In this document: piece by piece, positions 23,265 through 32,400 of the stretch | How positions within the stretch are numbered: position 1 is the first letter of the stretch | Layout of the letters: every line of letters begins with the position of its first letter | Source: JACVRW01 sp034664125 | GTDB taxonomy: Bacteria; Actinomycetota; Thermoleophilia; Solirubrobacterales; Thermoleophilaceae | Length of the DNA: 64,000 bases | Direction: 5' to 3' | NCBI GenBank assembly: GCA_034664125.1 | Contig: JAXDIG010000023.1 | Location: 67,240-131,239, forward strand | The notes under the pieces: generated by a model | Told to the model about the DNA's origin: nothing | The model's input: only the letters and a program-made list of their open reading frames with translations | Database searches by the model: none | Translations under genes and position numbers: made by a program

Positions 23265-24742
23265 CCCACCACCGCACCGCGATCGTCGGCACCGGCTTCT
23301 CCGGCATCGGCATGGCGATCAAGCTGCTCCGCGAGGGGGAGCGCGACTTCGTGGTGCTCGAGCGGGCCGACGACATCGGTGGGACCTGGCGCGACAACAC
23401 CTATCCCGGCTGTCGCTGCGACGTGCCGTCGCACCTCTACTCCTTCTCCTTCGCTCCGAACCCGAACTGGTCGAGCACGTTCTCGCCGCAGCCCGAGATC
23501 CTCGAGTACCTGCGCGACGTGGCGGCCCGCTTCGGCGTCCTGCCCCACGTGCGCTTCGGGACCGAGATGCACTCGGCCGAGTGGGACGAGGCCGAGGCGC
23601 GCTGGCGGCTCGACACGTCCGGCGGGCCGATCACGGCCGACGTGCTGATCGCGGCGCAGGGCCCGCTCAGCGACCCGCTGATCCCCGAGCTGCCCGGCCT
23701 CGACTCCTTCGAGGGAGCCAGCTTCCACTCCGCCGAGTGGGACCACGAGCACCGCTTCGAGGGCGAGCGGGTCGCGGTGATCGGGACCGGCGCCTCGGCG
23801 ATCCAGTTCGTCCCCAAGATCCAGCCGCTCGTAGGTCGGATGCACGTCTTCCAGCGCACCCCGCCCTGGGTGTTGCCGCACCCCAATCGCGCGATGAGGG
23901 GCTGGGAGCACAAGCTCTACAGCCGGCTGCCCGCGGCCCAGCTCGCCATGCGCGCCGGCATCTACTGGGCCCGGGAGACGTTCGTGCTCCAATTCCGCAA
24001 CCGGCGGATGCGCAAGCTCGCGACCCGGATGGCGCTGCGCCAGCTCGAGCAGCAGGTGCCGGATCCTGGGCTGCGCGCCAAGCTGACGCCCCGCTACGAG
24101 CTCGGCTGCAAGCGCGTCCTCCCGACCGACGAGTGGTATCCCGCGCTGATGCAGCCCAACGTGGAGGTCGTCACCGACGGCATCCGCGAGGTGCGGCCCC
24201 GGTCGATCGTCGCCGCCGACGGCACCGAGCGTGAGGTCGACACGATCGTCTTCGGCACCGGCTTCCACGTAACCGACATCCCGATCGCACAGCGCATGCG
24301 CGGCCGCGACGGCCGCACCCTCGCCGAAACCTGGGACGGCTCGCCGAGCGCCTACAAGGGCGCCGCCGTGGCCGGCTTCCCCAACCTCTTCTTCCTGGTG
24401 GGGCCGAACACGGGCTTGGGCCACAACTCGATCGTGTTCATGATCGAGTCGCAGATCAACTACGTGGCCGGCGCGCTTCGGACGATGCGGCGGCGCGGCG
24501 CCCGCATCGTCGACGTCAGGCCCGAGGCGCAGGCGGCCTACAACGCCGAGCTCGACGAGATGACCGAGGGCACGGTGTGGGTGAGCGGCGGCTGCTCGAG
24601 CTACTACATCGACCGCAACGGCCGCAACTCGACGATCTGGCCGACCTTCACCTGGCCGTTCCGGCAGCGCACGCGCGAGTTCGACGAAGGTGCCTACGCG
24701 CTCGGGGCGCCGGCGGCCGCGCCTGTCCCGACCGCCGCGTAG
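23261..24742 (+). CDS. Baeyer-Villiger-type flavin monooxygenase
   Basis: A 493-residue FAD- and NADPH-dependent monooxygenase that inserts oxygen next to a carbonyl. The first Rossmann motif GTGFSGIG is at residues 10-17, and the Baeyer-Villiger fingerprint F-x-G-x3-H-x3-W is readable in FEGASFHSAEW. A second Rossmann motif (GTGASAIQ) follows. The GTG start overlaps the tetR stop (GTGA) and has GGAGG 5 nt upstream. Position downstream of the TetR gene with its operator suggests inducible ketone, steroid or alkane-derivative catabolism, although the substrate is not assignable. Its last 49 bases overlap the convergent metallophosphoesterase gene. Confidence 0.92.
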   Translation: MTHHRTAIVGTGFSGIGMAIKLLREGERDFVVLERADDIGGTWRDNTYPGCRCDVPSHLYSFSFAPNPNWSSTFSPQPEILEYLRDVAARFGVLPHVRFGTEMHSAEWDEAEARWRLDTSGGPITADVLIAAQGPLSDPLIPELPGLDSFEGASFHSAEWDHEHRFEGERVAVIGTGASAIQFVPKIQPLVGRMHVFQRTPPWVLPHPNRAMRGWEHKLYSRLPAAQLAMRAGIYWARETFVLQFRNRRMRKLATRMALRQLEQQVPDPGLRAKLTPRYELGCKRVLPTDEWYPALMQPNVEVVTDGIREVRPRSIVAADGTEREVDTIVFGTGFHVTDIPIAQRMRGRDGRTLAETWDGSPSAYKGAAVAGFPNLFFLVGPNTGLGHNSIVFMIESQINYVAGALRTMRRRGARIVDVRPEAQAAYNAELDEMTEGTVWVSGGCSSYYIDRNGRNSTIWPTFTWPFRQRTREFDEGAYALGAPAAAPVPTAA

Positions 24743-25809
24743 CCGCGTAGCGCGTTCTCGATCCGCGGTGCCTGGCCCGGCTCCAGCCAGACGATCGTGC
24801 CGGGCCAGTAAGGGCTGCGCTCGCCCCTGCCGCTGACGAATGTGGACTCCAGGTACCAGTTGCCCGTGTTCCACAGACGCGTGCCCGACAGCGTGCTCCA
24901 CTCGGCCGGGTCGTCGCCGGGCAGCGGCCCGGCGCGATGGGTGTGGCCGAAGAGGACGTGCTCGGCACCGGGGGCCAGCGCGTCCGCCACACGGCCCATC
25001 GCCAGCAAGCCGGCGCGACGCAGCTCCTCGCCGCTCAGCGTGGCGCTGAACGGGCCGATCTTGAGCCGGTTGAGCGTGGCGACGGCCGCGGGGATCGTGA
25101 CCCGTCCAACCAGCAGGCGACCGAGCCGCCCGGTGCCGGTCGCCCGGCTCCAGACGGACCGCGACACGCTTGCGCCGCGGGCCAGCGCCGCCCCGGTCGC
25201 GCCCTCGGCCAGCCCGGCATGGAAGCCGTAGATCGGCGCCATCACCGCCTCGAAGTCGTCCGCGCTCGAGCAGTCTTGGGACCGGCCGCTCAGCCGGCAC
25301 ACGACGGACGCGGCGATCGACTCCACCCGGGGGACGGTGAGGTGGAGATCGAGGTACTGGCCGTGGGTGGCGTATGTGCCGCTCCCCAGGTACAGGCCGG
25401 GATAGGCGACCGTGACCTCGCTGCCCGGTAGCCAGGAGGCCAGGACCCCCGCCACTCCATCGGCCTCGCCTGCGGCAACCGGCCACTCGTTGCCGGGTCC
25501 CAGAGGGCGGCCGGCGAGCTGCGCTCGGCCGAGCCAGGGCTGGCCGAGCTGGTGGTCGTGGTTGCCGGGCACCACCGTGACGCGCTTGCCCGCGAGGACC
25601 GGAGCGAGCCGCTCGAACAGGGGCCGCACGACCTCGAGCAGCGCGGCCACCGGTCGCTCGCGCATCTCCAGCGTGTCGCCCAGCAGCACCACTCGGTCGG
25701 CCCCCTCGAGCGCCGCGACCAGGCGGTCGAGCGCGCCGGGGCGGCGCAGCATGTCGGCGTCGTTCAGCGCACCGAGGTGCAGATCCGAGATGACCGCCGT
25801 CCGCATCAC
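24694..25809 (-). CDS. calcineurin-like metallophosphoesterase
   Basis: A 371-residue metal-dependent phosphoesterase. The binuclear-metal motifs are in order: SDLHLG (residues 8-13), LLGDTLEM, VPGNHDH, a central histidine in THGQYLDLHL, and FGHTHRAG. The start codons are GTG 25809 and ATG 25806 in tandem, and either could be used. The C-terminal tail is Ala/Gly-rich and overlaps the end of the monooxygenase gene on the other strand by 49 bases. The substrate (nucleotide, phosphodiester or UDP-sugar) cannot be predicted. Confidence 0.9.
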   Translation of the reverse strand: MMRTAVISDLHLGALNDADMLRRPGALDRLVAALEGADRVVLLGDTLEMRERPVAALLEVVRPLFERLAPVLAGKRVTVVPGNHDHQLGQPWLGRAQLAGRPLGPGNEWPVAAGEADGVAGVLASWLPGSEVTVAYPGLYLGSGTYATHGQYLDLHLTVPRVESIAASVVCRLSGRSQDCSSADDFEAVMAPIYGFHAGLAEGATGAALARGASVSRSVWSRATGTGRLGRLLVGRVTIPAAVATLNRLKIGPFSATLSGEELRRAGLLAMGRVADALAPGAEHVLFGHTHRAGPLPGDDPAEWSTLSGTRLWNTGNWYLESTFVSGRGERSPYWPGTIVWLEPGQAPRIENALRGYAAVGTGAAAGAPSA

Positions 25810-25882
25810 GGTTATGGTCGCACCGTGGTGCGCTTCTCCGCGCCTGTGCTCGGGCCGACGCGCGGGTGCCCCGGCCCGTGGC

Positions 25883-25888
25883 TAACCT
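25883..25888 (+). promoter_or_regulatory. -10 box (TAACCT) before the zinc-ribbon/AddAB cluster
   Basis: TAACCT ends 8 nt before GTG 25897. The AGGGAG just before the GTG is too close to act as a normal Shine-Dalgarno, so a leaderless start is favoured. Confidence 0.5.
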
Positions 25889-25896
25889 GAAGGGAG

Positions 25897-26535
25897 GTGC
25901 CCACATTCTGTCGCCACAACCGGTTCGTCGCCGACTGCCCGATCTGCTCGAAGGGCACCGTGCTCGATCCGAATCAGGCGACCGCGCGGCGCACTGCCAC
26001 GTCGTCGCGCACCGGTCGCGGCGCGCGCCGGTCCAGTAAGCCGGCCGCGGACATCGCTCGCTCATCGCGAGGCCCCTTCGTCGCGGCGGGCCCCTACGAC
26101 GGCGCCGAGCTCAGGCTAGAGCGCGTGCCGGGCGGGCTGCGCCTGGCCTCCTGGCGCGGCGGCCAGATCGAGCGAGTCGCTCCGGCGCTCGCCGCCGCCG
26201 ACGTGCCCGGCCTGCTCGCCGAGGCCGTCGCCAAGGAGCTGTTGCCGCTCGTCCCCGGGGCCGACGCCCAAGCCGCACCGGCAGAGCCGGGCGCCTTCGG
26301 CGTGAGCGCGGGCCGCTCGGGCGAGCTGCGCGACGAGCTGCGCGTGGAGCTGATCGGCGAGGGCCGGGTGCGCGTGGCGCGCTGGATCATGCGCCCCAAC
26401 CGCGGCTGGGAGCTCCAGCAGGCGCCCGTGATGCTGCCCCCCAAGCGCTTCGCAGAGGCGCTCGCGGCCGCTGCGCGCAAGGGCGTGTTCTCCTTGCCCC
26501 AGGGGGCGCTCGCGTCAGGCGGTCCGGGCGAGTAG
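25897..26535 (+). CDS. uncharacterised protein with N-terminal C-H-C-C zinc motif
   Basis: A 212-residue protein of unknown function. The first 20 residues contain FCRHNRFVADCPICSKG, a compact Cys/His motif likely to bind zinc. A basic, Ser/Arg-rich linker (about residues 28-60) follows, then a folded region with a conserved-looking core (GPYDGAELRLERVPGGLRL, then RVARWIMRPNRGWEL). The gene ends 13 bases before addB, in the same direction, and probably leads an operon with the helicase-nuclease pair. A DNA-binding or accessory role in end processing is only suggested by context. Confidence 0.6.
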   Translation: MPTFCRHNRFVADCPICSKGTVLDPNQATARRTATSSRTGRGARRSSKPAADIARSSRGPFVAAGPYDGAELRLERVPGGLRLASWRGGQIERVAPALAAADVPGLLAEAVAKELLPLVPGADAQAAPAEPGAFGVSAGRSGELRDELRVELIGEGRVRVARWIMRPNRGWELQQAPVMLPPKRFAEALAAAARKGVFSLPQGALASGGPGE

Positions 26536-26548
26536 CGACCATGCAGAT

Positions 26549-29458
26549 GTGCCCCTCACCCTCGTAACAGGCCCCGCCAACGCCGCCAAGGCCGGCGAGG
26601 TCCTGGGCGGCCTGCGCACCCGGCTCGAAGACGAGCCGATCCTCGTCGTCCCGGCGTTTGCCGACGTCGAGCACGCCCAGCGCGACCTCGCGGAGCGCGG
26701 CGCCGTGTTCGGCGTCAGCGTGCTGCGCTTCGATCGCCTGTTCCGCGAGATCGCCCGCCGCGCCGGCCACGCGGAGCGGGTGGCCTCCGACGTGCAGCGC
26801 GAGCTGATCGTCGAGGAGGCGGTGCGCCGCGCCCGCCTGGACCTGCTCGCGGAGTCGGCCGCCCAGCCCGGCTTCGTGCGCGCCGCGGCGCGCTTCGTGG
26901 CCGAGCTCGGGCGCTCGATGGTCGAGCCGGCCCGCTTCACGGTGGCGCTGAGGGCGTGGGCCGGCGACGGGCCGCGCGGCCGCTACGCGGAGGAGGTGGC
27001 AGCGATCTACCGCGGCTACCGCGATGGGCTCGCGGCCGCCGGGCTGGCCGACGCGGAGCTGTTCGCCTGGCGCGCGCTGGACGCGCTGCGCCGCGAGCCC
27101 GCCCGCTGGGGCGGCACGCCGGTGTTCGTGTACGGCTTCGACGACTTCGACGCGCTCCAGCTGGACGCACTCGACACGCTGGCCGGCCGCTGCGAGGCGG
27201 ACGTGGTGGCCTCGCTGCCCTACGAGCCCGGCCGCGCCGCGTTCAAGGCCGTGGCGAGCGCCCAGCAGGAGCTGCTGGCGCGCGGCGCCCGCGAGCACGC
27301 TCTGCCCGCGCTCGACGACCACTACGCGCCGGAGTCGCGCACCGCCCTGCACCACGTCGAGCGCAGCCTGTTCGAGGACGGCGCCGCTCCCGCCGACGCG
27401 GGCAACGCCGTCAGCTTCCACTCGGCGGGCGGTCAGCGCGCCGAGATCGAGCTGACCGGCGCTCGCGTGCTCGACCTGCTGCGCGCCGGCGTCGAGCCGG
27501 GCGACATCGCGGTGGTGCTGCGCAAGCCGGCCGGCTACGCGTCGCTGCTCGAGCAAGTCTTCGGCGCCTACGAGATCCCCTTCTCGATCGACCGCTCCGT
27601 GCCGCTCGGGCACACCGGCCTCGGGCGCGGCCTGCTGGCGCTGGTGCGCTGCGCCACGATGCCGGATGCCACGGCCGCCGACCTGCTCGCGTACCTGCGC
27701 ACGCCGGGGCTGCTGCGCCAGCCGGGGCTGGCCGACCGCCTGGAGGCGGGCGTGCGGCGCGAGGGAGCCCACGCCGCGGCTGAGGCGCGGGCGCTCTGGG
27801 AGCGCGAGCGCTGGAAGCTCGACGACCTCGACCGGCTGCGCGACGCCGGCGGCGGGGCCGCCTTCCTCGCGGAGCTGGAGCGCCAGCTGGGGCGGCTGTT
27901 CGCCGCCCCCTACGAGCGCCGCGCGGCGGTACTGCGCGGCCCCGAGCTGGACGACCCGCGCGTGTACGTGGCGGCGCGCGAGGCGCTGGCGGAGCTGCGC
28001 GCCGTCGCGGAGGCCGATCCGCGCCTGCGCCTGAGCCCCGACCGCGTGCTCGCGGCGCTGCGCGAGCTGAACGTGCGCTTGGGCGAGCCGCCCCAGCCCG
28101 ACCGCGTCCAGGTGGCCAGGCCGGAGGACATCCGGGCACGCCGGTTCGAGGCCGTGTTCGTGTGCGGCCTGCAGGAGGGCGAGTTCCCGAAGGGCACGTC
28201 TCCCGAGCCGTTCCTGCCAGACGAGGACCGGCGCGCGATCGCGCAGGCGAGCGGCCTGCGGCTGCCGATCCGCGAGGACCGGCTCGACCGGGAGCGCTAC
28301 CTCTTCTACGTCTGCTGCTCGCGCGCCGAGCGGCTGCTCGTGCTGTCGTCGCGGTCGAGCGACGAGGAGGGCAACCCACAGCCGCAGTCGTTCTTCGTGG
28401 AGGACGTGCGCGACCTGCTGCTGCCGGGCGCGGAGGAGTCCAAGCGCTCGCTCTCCGACGTCACCTGGCGCGCGGAGGACGCCCCGACCGCCGGGGAGCT
28501 GGAGCGGTCGCTGGCGGCGTCGGGCCCGCGCCGCGTGGAGGCGACGGCCGGCGTGCTCAGCGCGGCCCCGCTGCTGGAGCAGCTCGGCGCGCGCGAGACT
28601 GTCTCCGCCGGCGCCCTGGAGAACTTCGCCGACTGCCCGGTCAAGTGGCTGGTCAAGAACGTGCTCCAGCCCAAGGAGCTGGTGCCGGATCCCGAGCAGA
28701 TGGTGCGCGGGCGCTACGCCCACTCCGTGCTGCAGCGGGTGTTCGAGCGGCTGCGCGAGGAAACCGGCGACCGCGGCGTGACGCCGGCCAACCTCACGCG
28801 CTCGAAGCAGCTCCTGCTGGAGGAGATGACCGCCCAGCGCTCGCAGTTCCAGCTCTCGCCCAAGCAAACGCGCGTGCGCGCCGCCGCCCGCCGCCTGGAG
28901 TTCGACCTGATGAGCTTCCTCGAGCGCGAGTCCACCCGCGACGGCAGCTTCGAGCCCGAGCACCTGGAGCTTGCCTTCGGCTACGGCGAGTACGGCGCGC
29001 CGGTCGAGATCGCGCCGGGGCTGCGGGTGGGCGGCCGCATCGACCGCGTGGACACGAGCGACGGCATGGCGCTCGTGATCGACTACAAGAGCGGCAAGAG
29101 CGTCGATTCGTACAAGGTCACCTCCTGGGAGCGCGAGAACCGCTTCCAGGCCGCGCTCTACATGCTGGTCGTCGAGCAGCTGCTCGGCCTGCGCGCCGCG
29201 GGCGGCGTATACCTGCCGCTGGGGAGCTCCAAGCCGCCGCGCGGCATGGTCGCCGACGACGTGGACGAGCTCGGCTCCGGCTTCACGAGCACCGACGTGC
29301 TGCCGCCCGAGGAGTTCCGCGAGAAGCTGGACTGGGCGCTCGAGCAGGTGCGCGCCACCGACGGCCGCATGCGCCGCGGCGAGCTGGGCTGCAACCCCGA
29401 CCAGTGCTCGTGGGAGGGCGGCTGCTCGTACCCCTCGATCTGCAGGTGCGAGGCGTGA
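26549..29458 (+). CDS. AddB-like helicase-nuclease subunit with degenerate Walker A
   Basis: A 969-residue relative of AddB, the nuclease subunit that processes double-strand breaks for recombination. The N-terminal nucleotide motif is degraded to GPANAAKA (residues 8-15; the final Gly and Ser/Thr of GxxxxGK[ST] are Ala), so ATP hydrolysis is unlikely. The C-terminal PD-(D/E)XK nuclease is intact: GRYAHSVLQ, GRIDRVD and VIDYKSGK. Iron-sulfur cysteines appear as C696 and C948, C953, C959, C965. The GTG start follows the zinc-ribbon gene by 13 bases; its stop overlaps the addA-like GTG (GTGA). An AdnA-like assignment is possible. Confidence 0.85.
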   Translation: MPLTLVTGPANAAKAGEVLGGLRTRLEDEPILVVPAFADVEHAQRDLAERGAVFGVSVLRFDRLFREIARRAGHAERVASDVQRELIVEEAVRRARLDLLAESAAQPGFVRAAARFVAELGRSMVEPARFTVALRAWAGDGPRGRYAEEVAAIYRGYRDGLAAAGLADAELFAWRALDALRREPARWGGTPVFVYGFDDFDALQLDALDTLAGRCEADVVASLPYEPGRAAFKAVASAQQELLARGAREHALPALDDHYAPESRTALHHVERSLFEDGAAPADAGNAVSFHSAGGQRAEIELTGARVLDLLRAGVEPGDIAVVLRKPAGYASLLEQVFGAYEIPFSIDRSVPLGHTGLGRGLLALVRCATMPDATAADLLAYLRTPGLLRQPGLADRLEAGVRREGAHAAAEARALWERERWKLDDLDRLRDAGGGAAFLAELERQLGRLFAAPYERRAAVLRGPELDDPRVYVAAREALAELRAVAEADPRLRLSPDRVLAALRELNVRLGEPPQPDRVQVARPEDIRARRFEAVFVCGLQEGEFPKGTSPEPFLPDEDRRAIAQASGLRLPIREDRLDRERYLFYVCCSRAERLLVLSSRSSDEEGNPQPQSFFVEDVRDLLLPGAEESKRSLSDVTWRAEDAPTAGELERSLAASGPRRVEATAGVLSAAPLLEQLGARETVSAGALENFADCPVKWLVKNVLQPKELVPDPEQMVRGRYAHSVLQRVFERLREETGDRGVTPANLTRSKQLLLEEMTAQRSQFQLSPKQTRVRAAARRLEFDLMSFLERESTRDGSFEPEHLELAFGYGEYGAPVEIAPGLRVGGRIDRVDTSDGMALVIDYKSGKSVDSYKVTSWERENRFQAALYMLVVEQLLGLRAAGGVYLPLGSSKPPRGMVADDVDELGSGFTSTDVLPPEEFREKLDWALEQVRATDGRMRRGELGCNPDQCSWEGGCSYPSICRCEA

Positions 29459-32400
29459 GCGGCGACCGGCTCACGCCGGAGCAGGAGCGGGCCGTGGCCA
29501 GGCGCGACTGCTCGCTCACGGTGCGCGCCGGGGCCGGCACCGGCAAGACGACGGTCCTGGTGGAGCGCTTCGTCCGTGCGGTCATGGAGGACGAGGTGGC
29601 GGTGGAGGCGATCCTGGCGATCACGTTCACCGACAAGGCTGCCGCCGAGATGAGGGCGCGCGTGCGCTCGCGCTTCCTCGAGCTGGGCCGGCGCGCCGAC
29701 GCTCGCGCCGCCGAGGGCGCCTGGATCTCGACGATCCACGGCTTCTGCTCGCGCGTGCTGCGGGCGCATGCCCTCACGGCCGGCATCGACCCGGACTTCC
29801 GCGTGCTCGACGAGTTGGAGGCGGAGCGCATCGCCACCGACGCCTTCGACCAGGCGCTGGAGAGCTTCCTCGGCGAGGGGGATGATCCCGTCGGGCTCGA
29901 GATGGTCGCCGCCTACACCGCCGACGGGCTGCGCGACATGGTGCGCACCGCCCACTCGCGCCTGCGCAGCCGCGGGCAGCGCCGCCCGGCCCTCGAGGAG
30001 GCGCAGCCTCCGCCCGTCGCCGGACAGCGGGCGCGCCTGCAGGCGGCCGTCACCGCCGCCCTGCGCGAGCTCGGGGCGCCCGGGGGCGGCAAGGCCGTCG
30101 GCAGGGCCCTGGGCCGCCTCGAGCGGTGCGCGGCCATGCTGGAGCGCGTCCCGCACAGCGAGCTGGCGGCCCCGCGCGACCTCGAGGACCTGTTGTTCGG
30201 CGGCAACGCCAAGGCGCTCTGCACGGACGTCTGCGACGAGTACCGCGAGGCGCTCGGCGCGTACACCGCCCTCTGCACCGCGCAGCGCGAGTTCCGCGAC
30301 CATTCGCTGCTGCGCGTGCTGCTCGACCTGTACGGCGAGCGCTACGAGCAGGGCAAGCGCGCCCGCTCGGCACTGGACTTCGAGGACCTCGAGCTGCTGG
30401 GGCGGGACCTGCTGGCGGGCGACGAGGGGCTGCGCCGGCAGTACGCGGAGCGCTTCGAGCACGTGCTCGTGGACGAGTTCCAGGACACCAACCCGCTCCA
30501 GAACGAGCTGCTCGAGCTGCTGGAGCGCGACAACCTGTTCCGCGTCGGGGACGAGAACCAGTCGATCTACGGCTTCCGCCACGCGGACGTCGAGGTGTTC
30601 CGCGGCCACTGGGCGCGGGCAGGCGAGGAGGGCCGCGCGGAGAGCATCGCCGTGAACTTCCGCAGCCACGGCGAGCTGCTCGAGGCGATCGACCGCTGCT
30701 TCACGAGCGTCTGGGACGGCTTCGAGCCGCTGCGCGAGGCGCCGGGGGCCCGGCAGGGCGCCGCGCGCGCCGGGCCGCGCGTGGAGCTGCTGGTGGTCGA
30801 CAAGGACAGGGCCAAGGGCCGCTGGGACGGGGCGCTTGGCACCGACGACCCGTTCGGCGCAGCGATGCACGGGCTTCCGGCGTGGCGGGCGGCCGAGGCG
30901 CGCCTGCTGGCCAAGCGGGTCGAGCAGCTGCGGCGCGAGGGGGGCTGGGAGTGGCGCGACATCGTGCTGCTGTTCCGCGCCACGACCAGCATGGGCTTCT
31001 ACGAGCGCGCGCTCGAGGAGCGCGGCATCCCGACGCACGTGGTGGGCGGCCGCGGCTACTGGGCCCAGCAGCAGGTGGCCGACCTGCGCCACTGGCTGGC
31101 GGCGCTCGCCAACCCGCTCGACGAGCTGGCCGTCTACAGCGTGCTGGCCTCGCCGCTGGGGGGCTTGTCGCTCGACGCGGTCGCGCTGATCGGGCTCGAG
31201 GCCAAGCGCGCCAGGCGCGACCCGTGGTGGGTGCTGCGCGAGTCGGGTGACGTGGCCGAGCTGTTGCCGGCCGCCGACCGCCGGCGGGCGGCCGCGTTCG
31301 TCGAGCTGTTCGAGGCCGAGCGGCGCGCGGCGCCCCAGGTGTCGCTGGAGACGCTGATCGACCGGGCGGTGACGCGGACGGGCTACGACCGCCACGTGCT
31401 GGGCCTGCCGGCCGGCACGCGCCGCATGGCCAACGTCCGCAAGCTGATGCGGATGGCGCGCGAGTACGAGGCCGACGAGGGCCGCGACCTGCGCGGCTTC
31501 ATCGACACCCTCGCCGAGCGCGACGTTGTGCAGCCGCGCGAGGGCGAGGCGCCGCTGGAGGCCGAGGCGCTGGACGCCGTCCGGCTGATGACCGTGCACC
31601 GCGCGAAGGGGCTCGAGTTCCCGGTCGTGTGCGTGGCCGATCTCGGCAAGGAGGGGCGCGAGGACGACGCGCGGCTGCGCATCTCCGAGGAGGGCCTGGC
31701 CGGCCTGCGACTCGCCTCGCTGGGCGGGGGAGCGATCGACAGCGCGCGGCTGGCGGAGATGAAGAAGCGCGACAGGGAGGTGGGGGAGCAGGAGGAGAAG
31801 CGCGTCTTCTACGTGGCCGTCACCCGTGCCAAGGAGCAGCTCGTGCTGAGCGGGGCGACCGACCTGGAGGAGCCCAAGGAGCCCGAGGACATGAAGGAGC
31901 CGATGCGCTGGCTGCTGCGCGGCTTTGCCGGCCCGCACGTGCGCGTGACCGAGCTGAGGCCCGGCGGCGTGGACGAGCTGCTGCCCGCGGCCGACCGGAT
32001 CCCCGCGCCGGCCGAGCCCGAGCCGGTCGGCGGCAACGCCCAGCCGGAGCTGGGGCTGGGCACGCTGCCCGCTCCCCGGGCGCTGCCGGTCAGCCGGCTC
32101 TCCTACAGCGGCCTCGAGGCCTACCGGCGCTGCTCCTACCGCTTCTACCTCGAGAAGGCGCTGCGCCTCCCGGGCGTCGATTTCCCGTTCGCGCCGGGCG
32201 CGTTGCCGGAGGCCGGGCTCGGTGCGCTCCTGCGCGGCACGCTCGTGCACGAGTTGCTCGAGCGGCTCGACTTCGGGCGGCCGCTGGTGCCGGACGAGGC
32301 CGAGGTCGCCGCGCTTGTCGAGGGGCACCACGCCACGGTGCGGCCGGAGGAGGTGGCCGACCTGCGCGACATGGTCGAGCGCTTCGTCGCGTCGGAGCTG

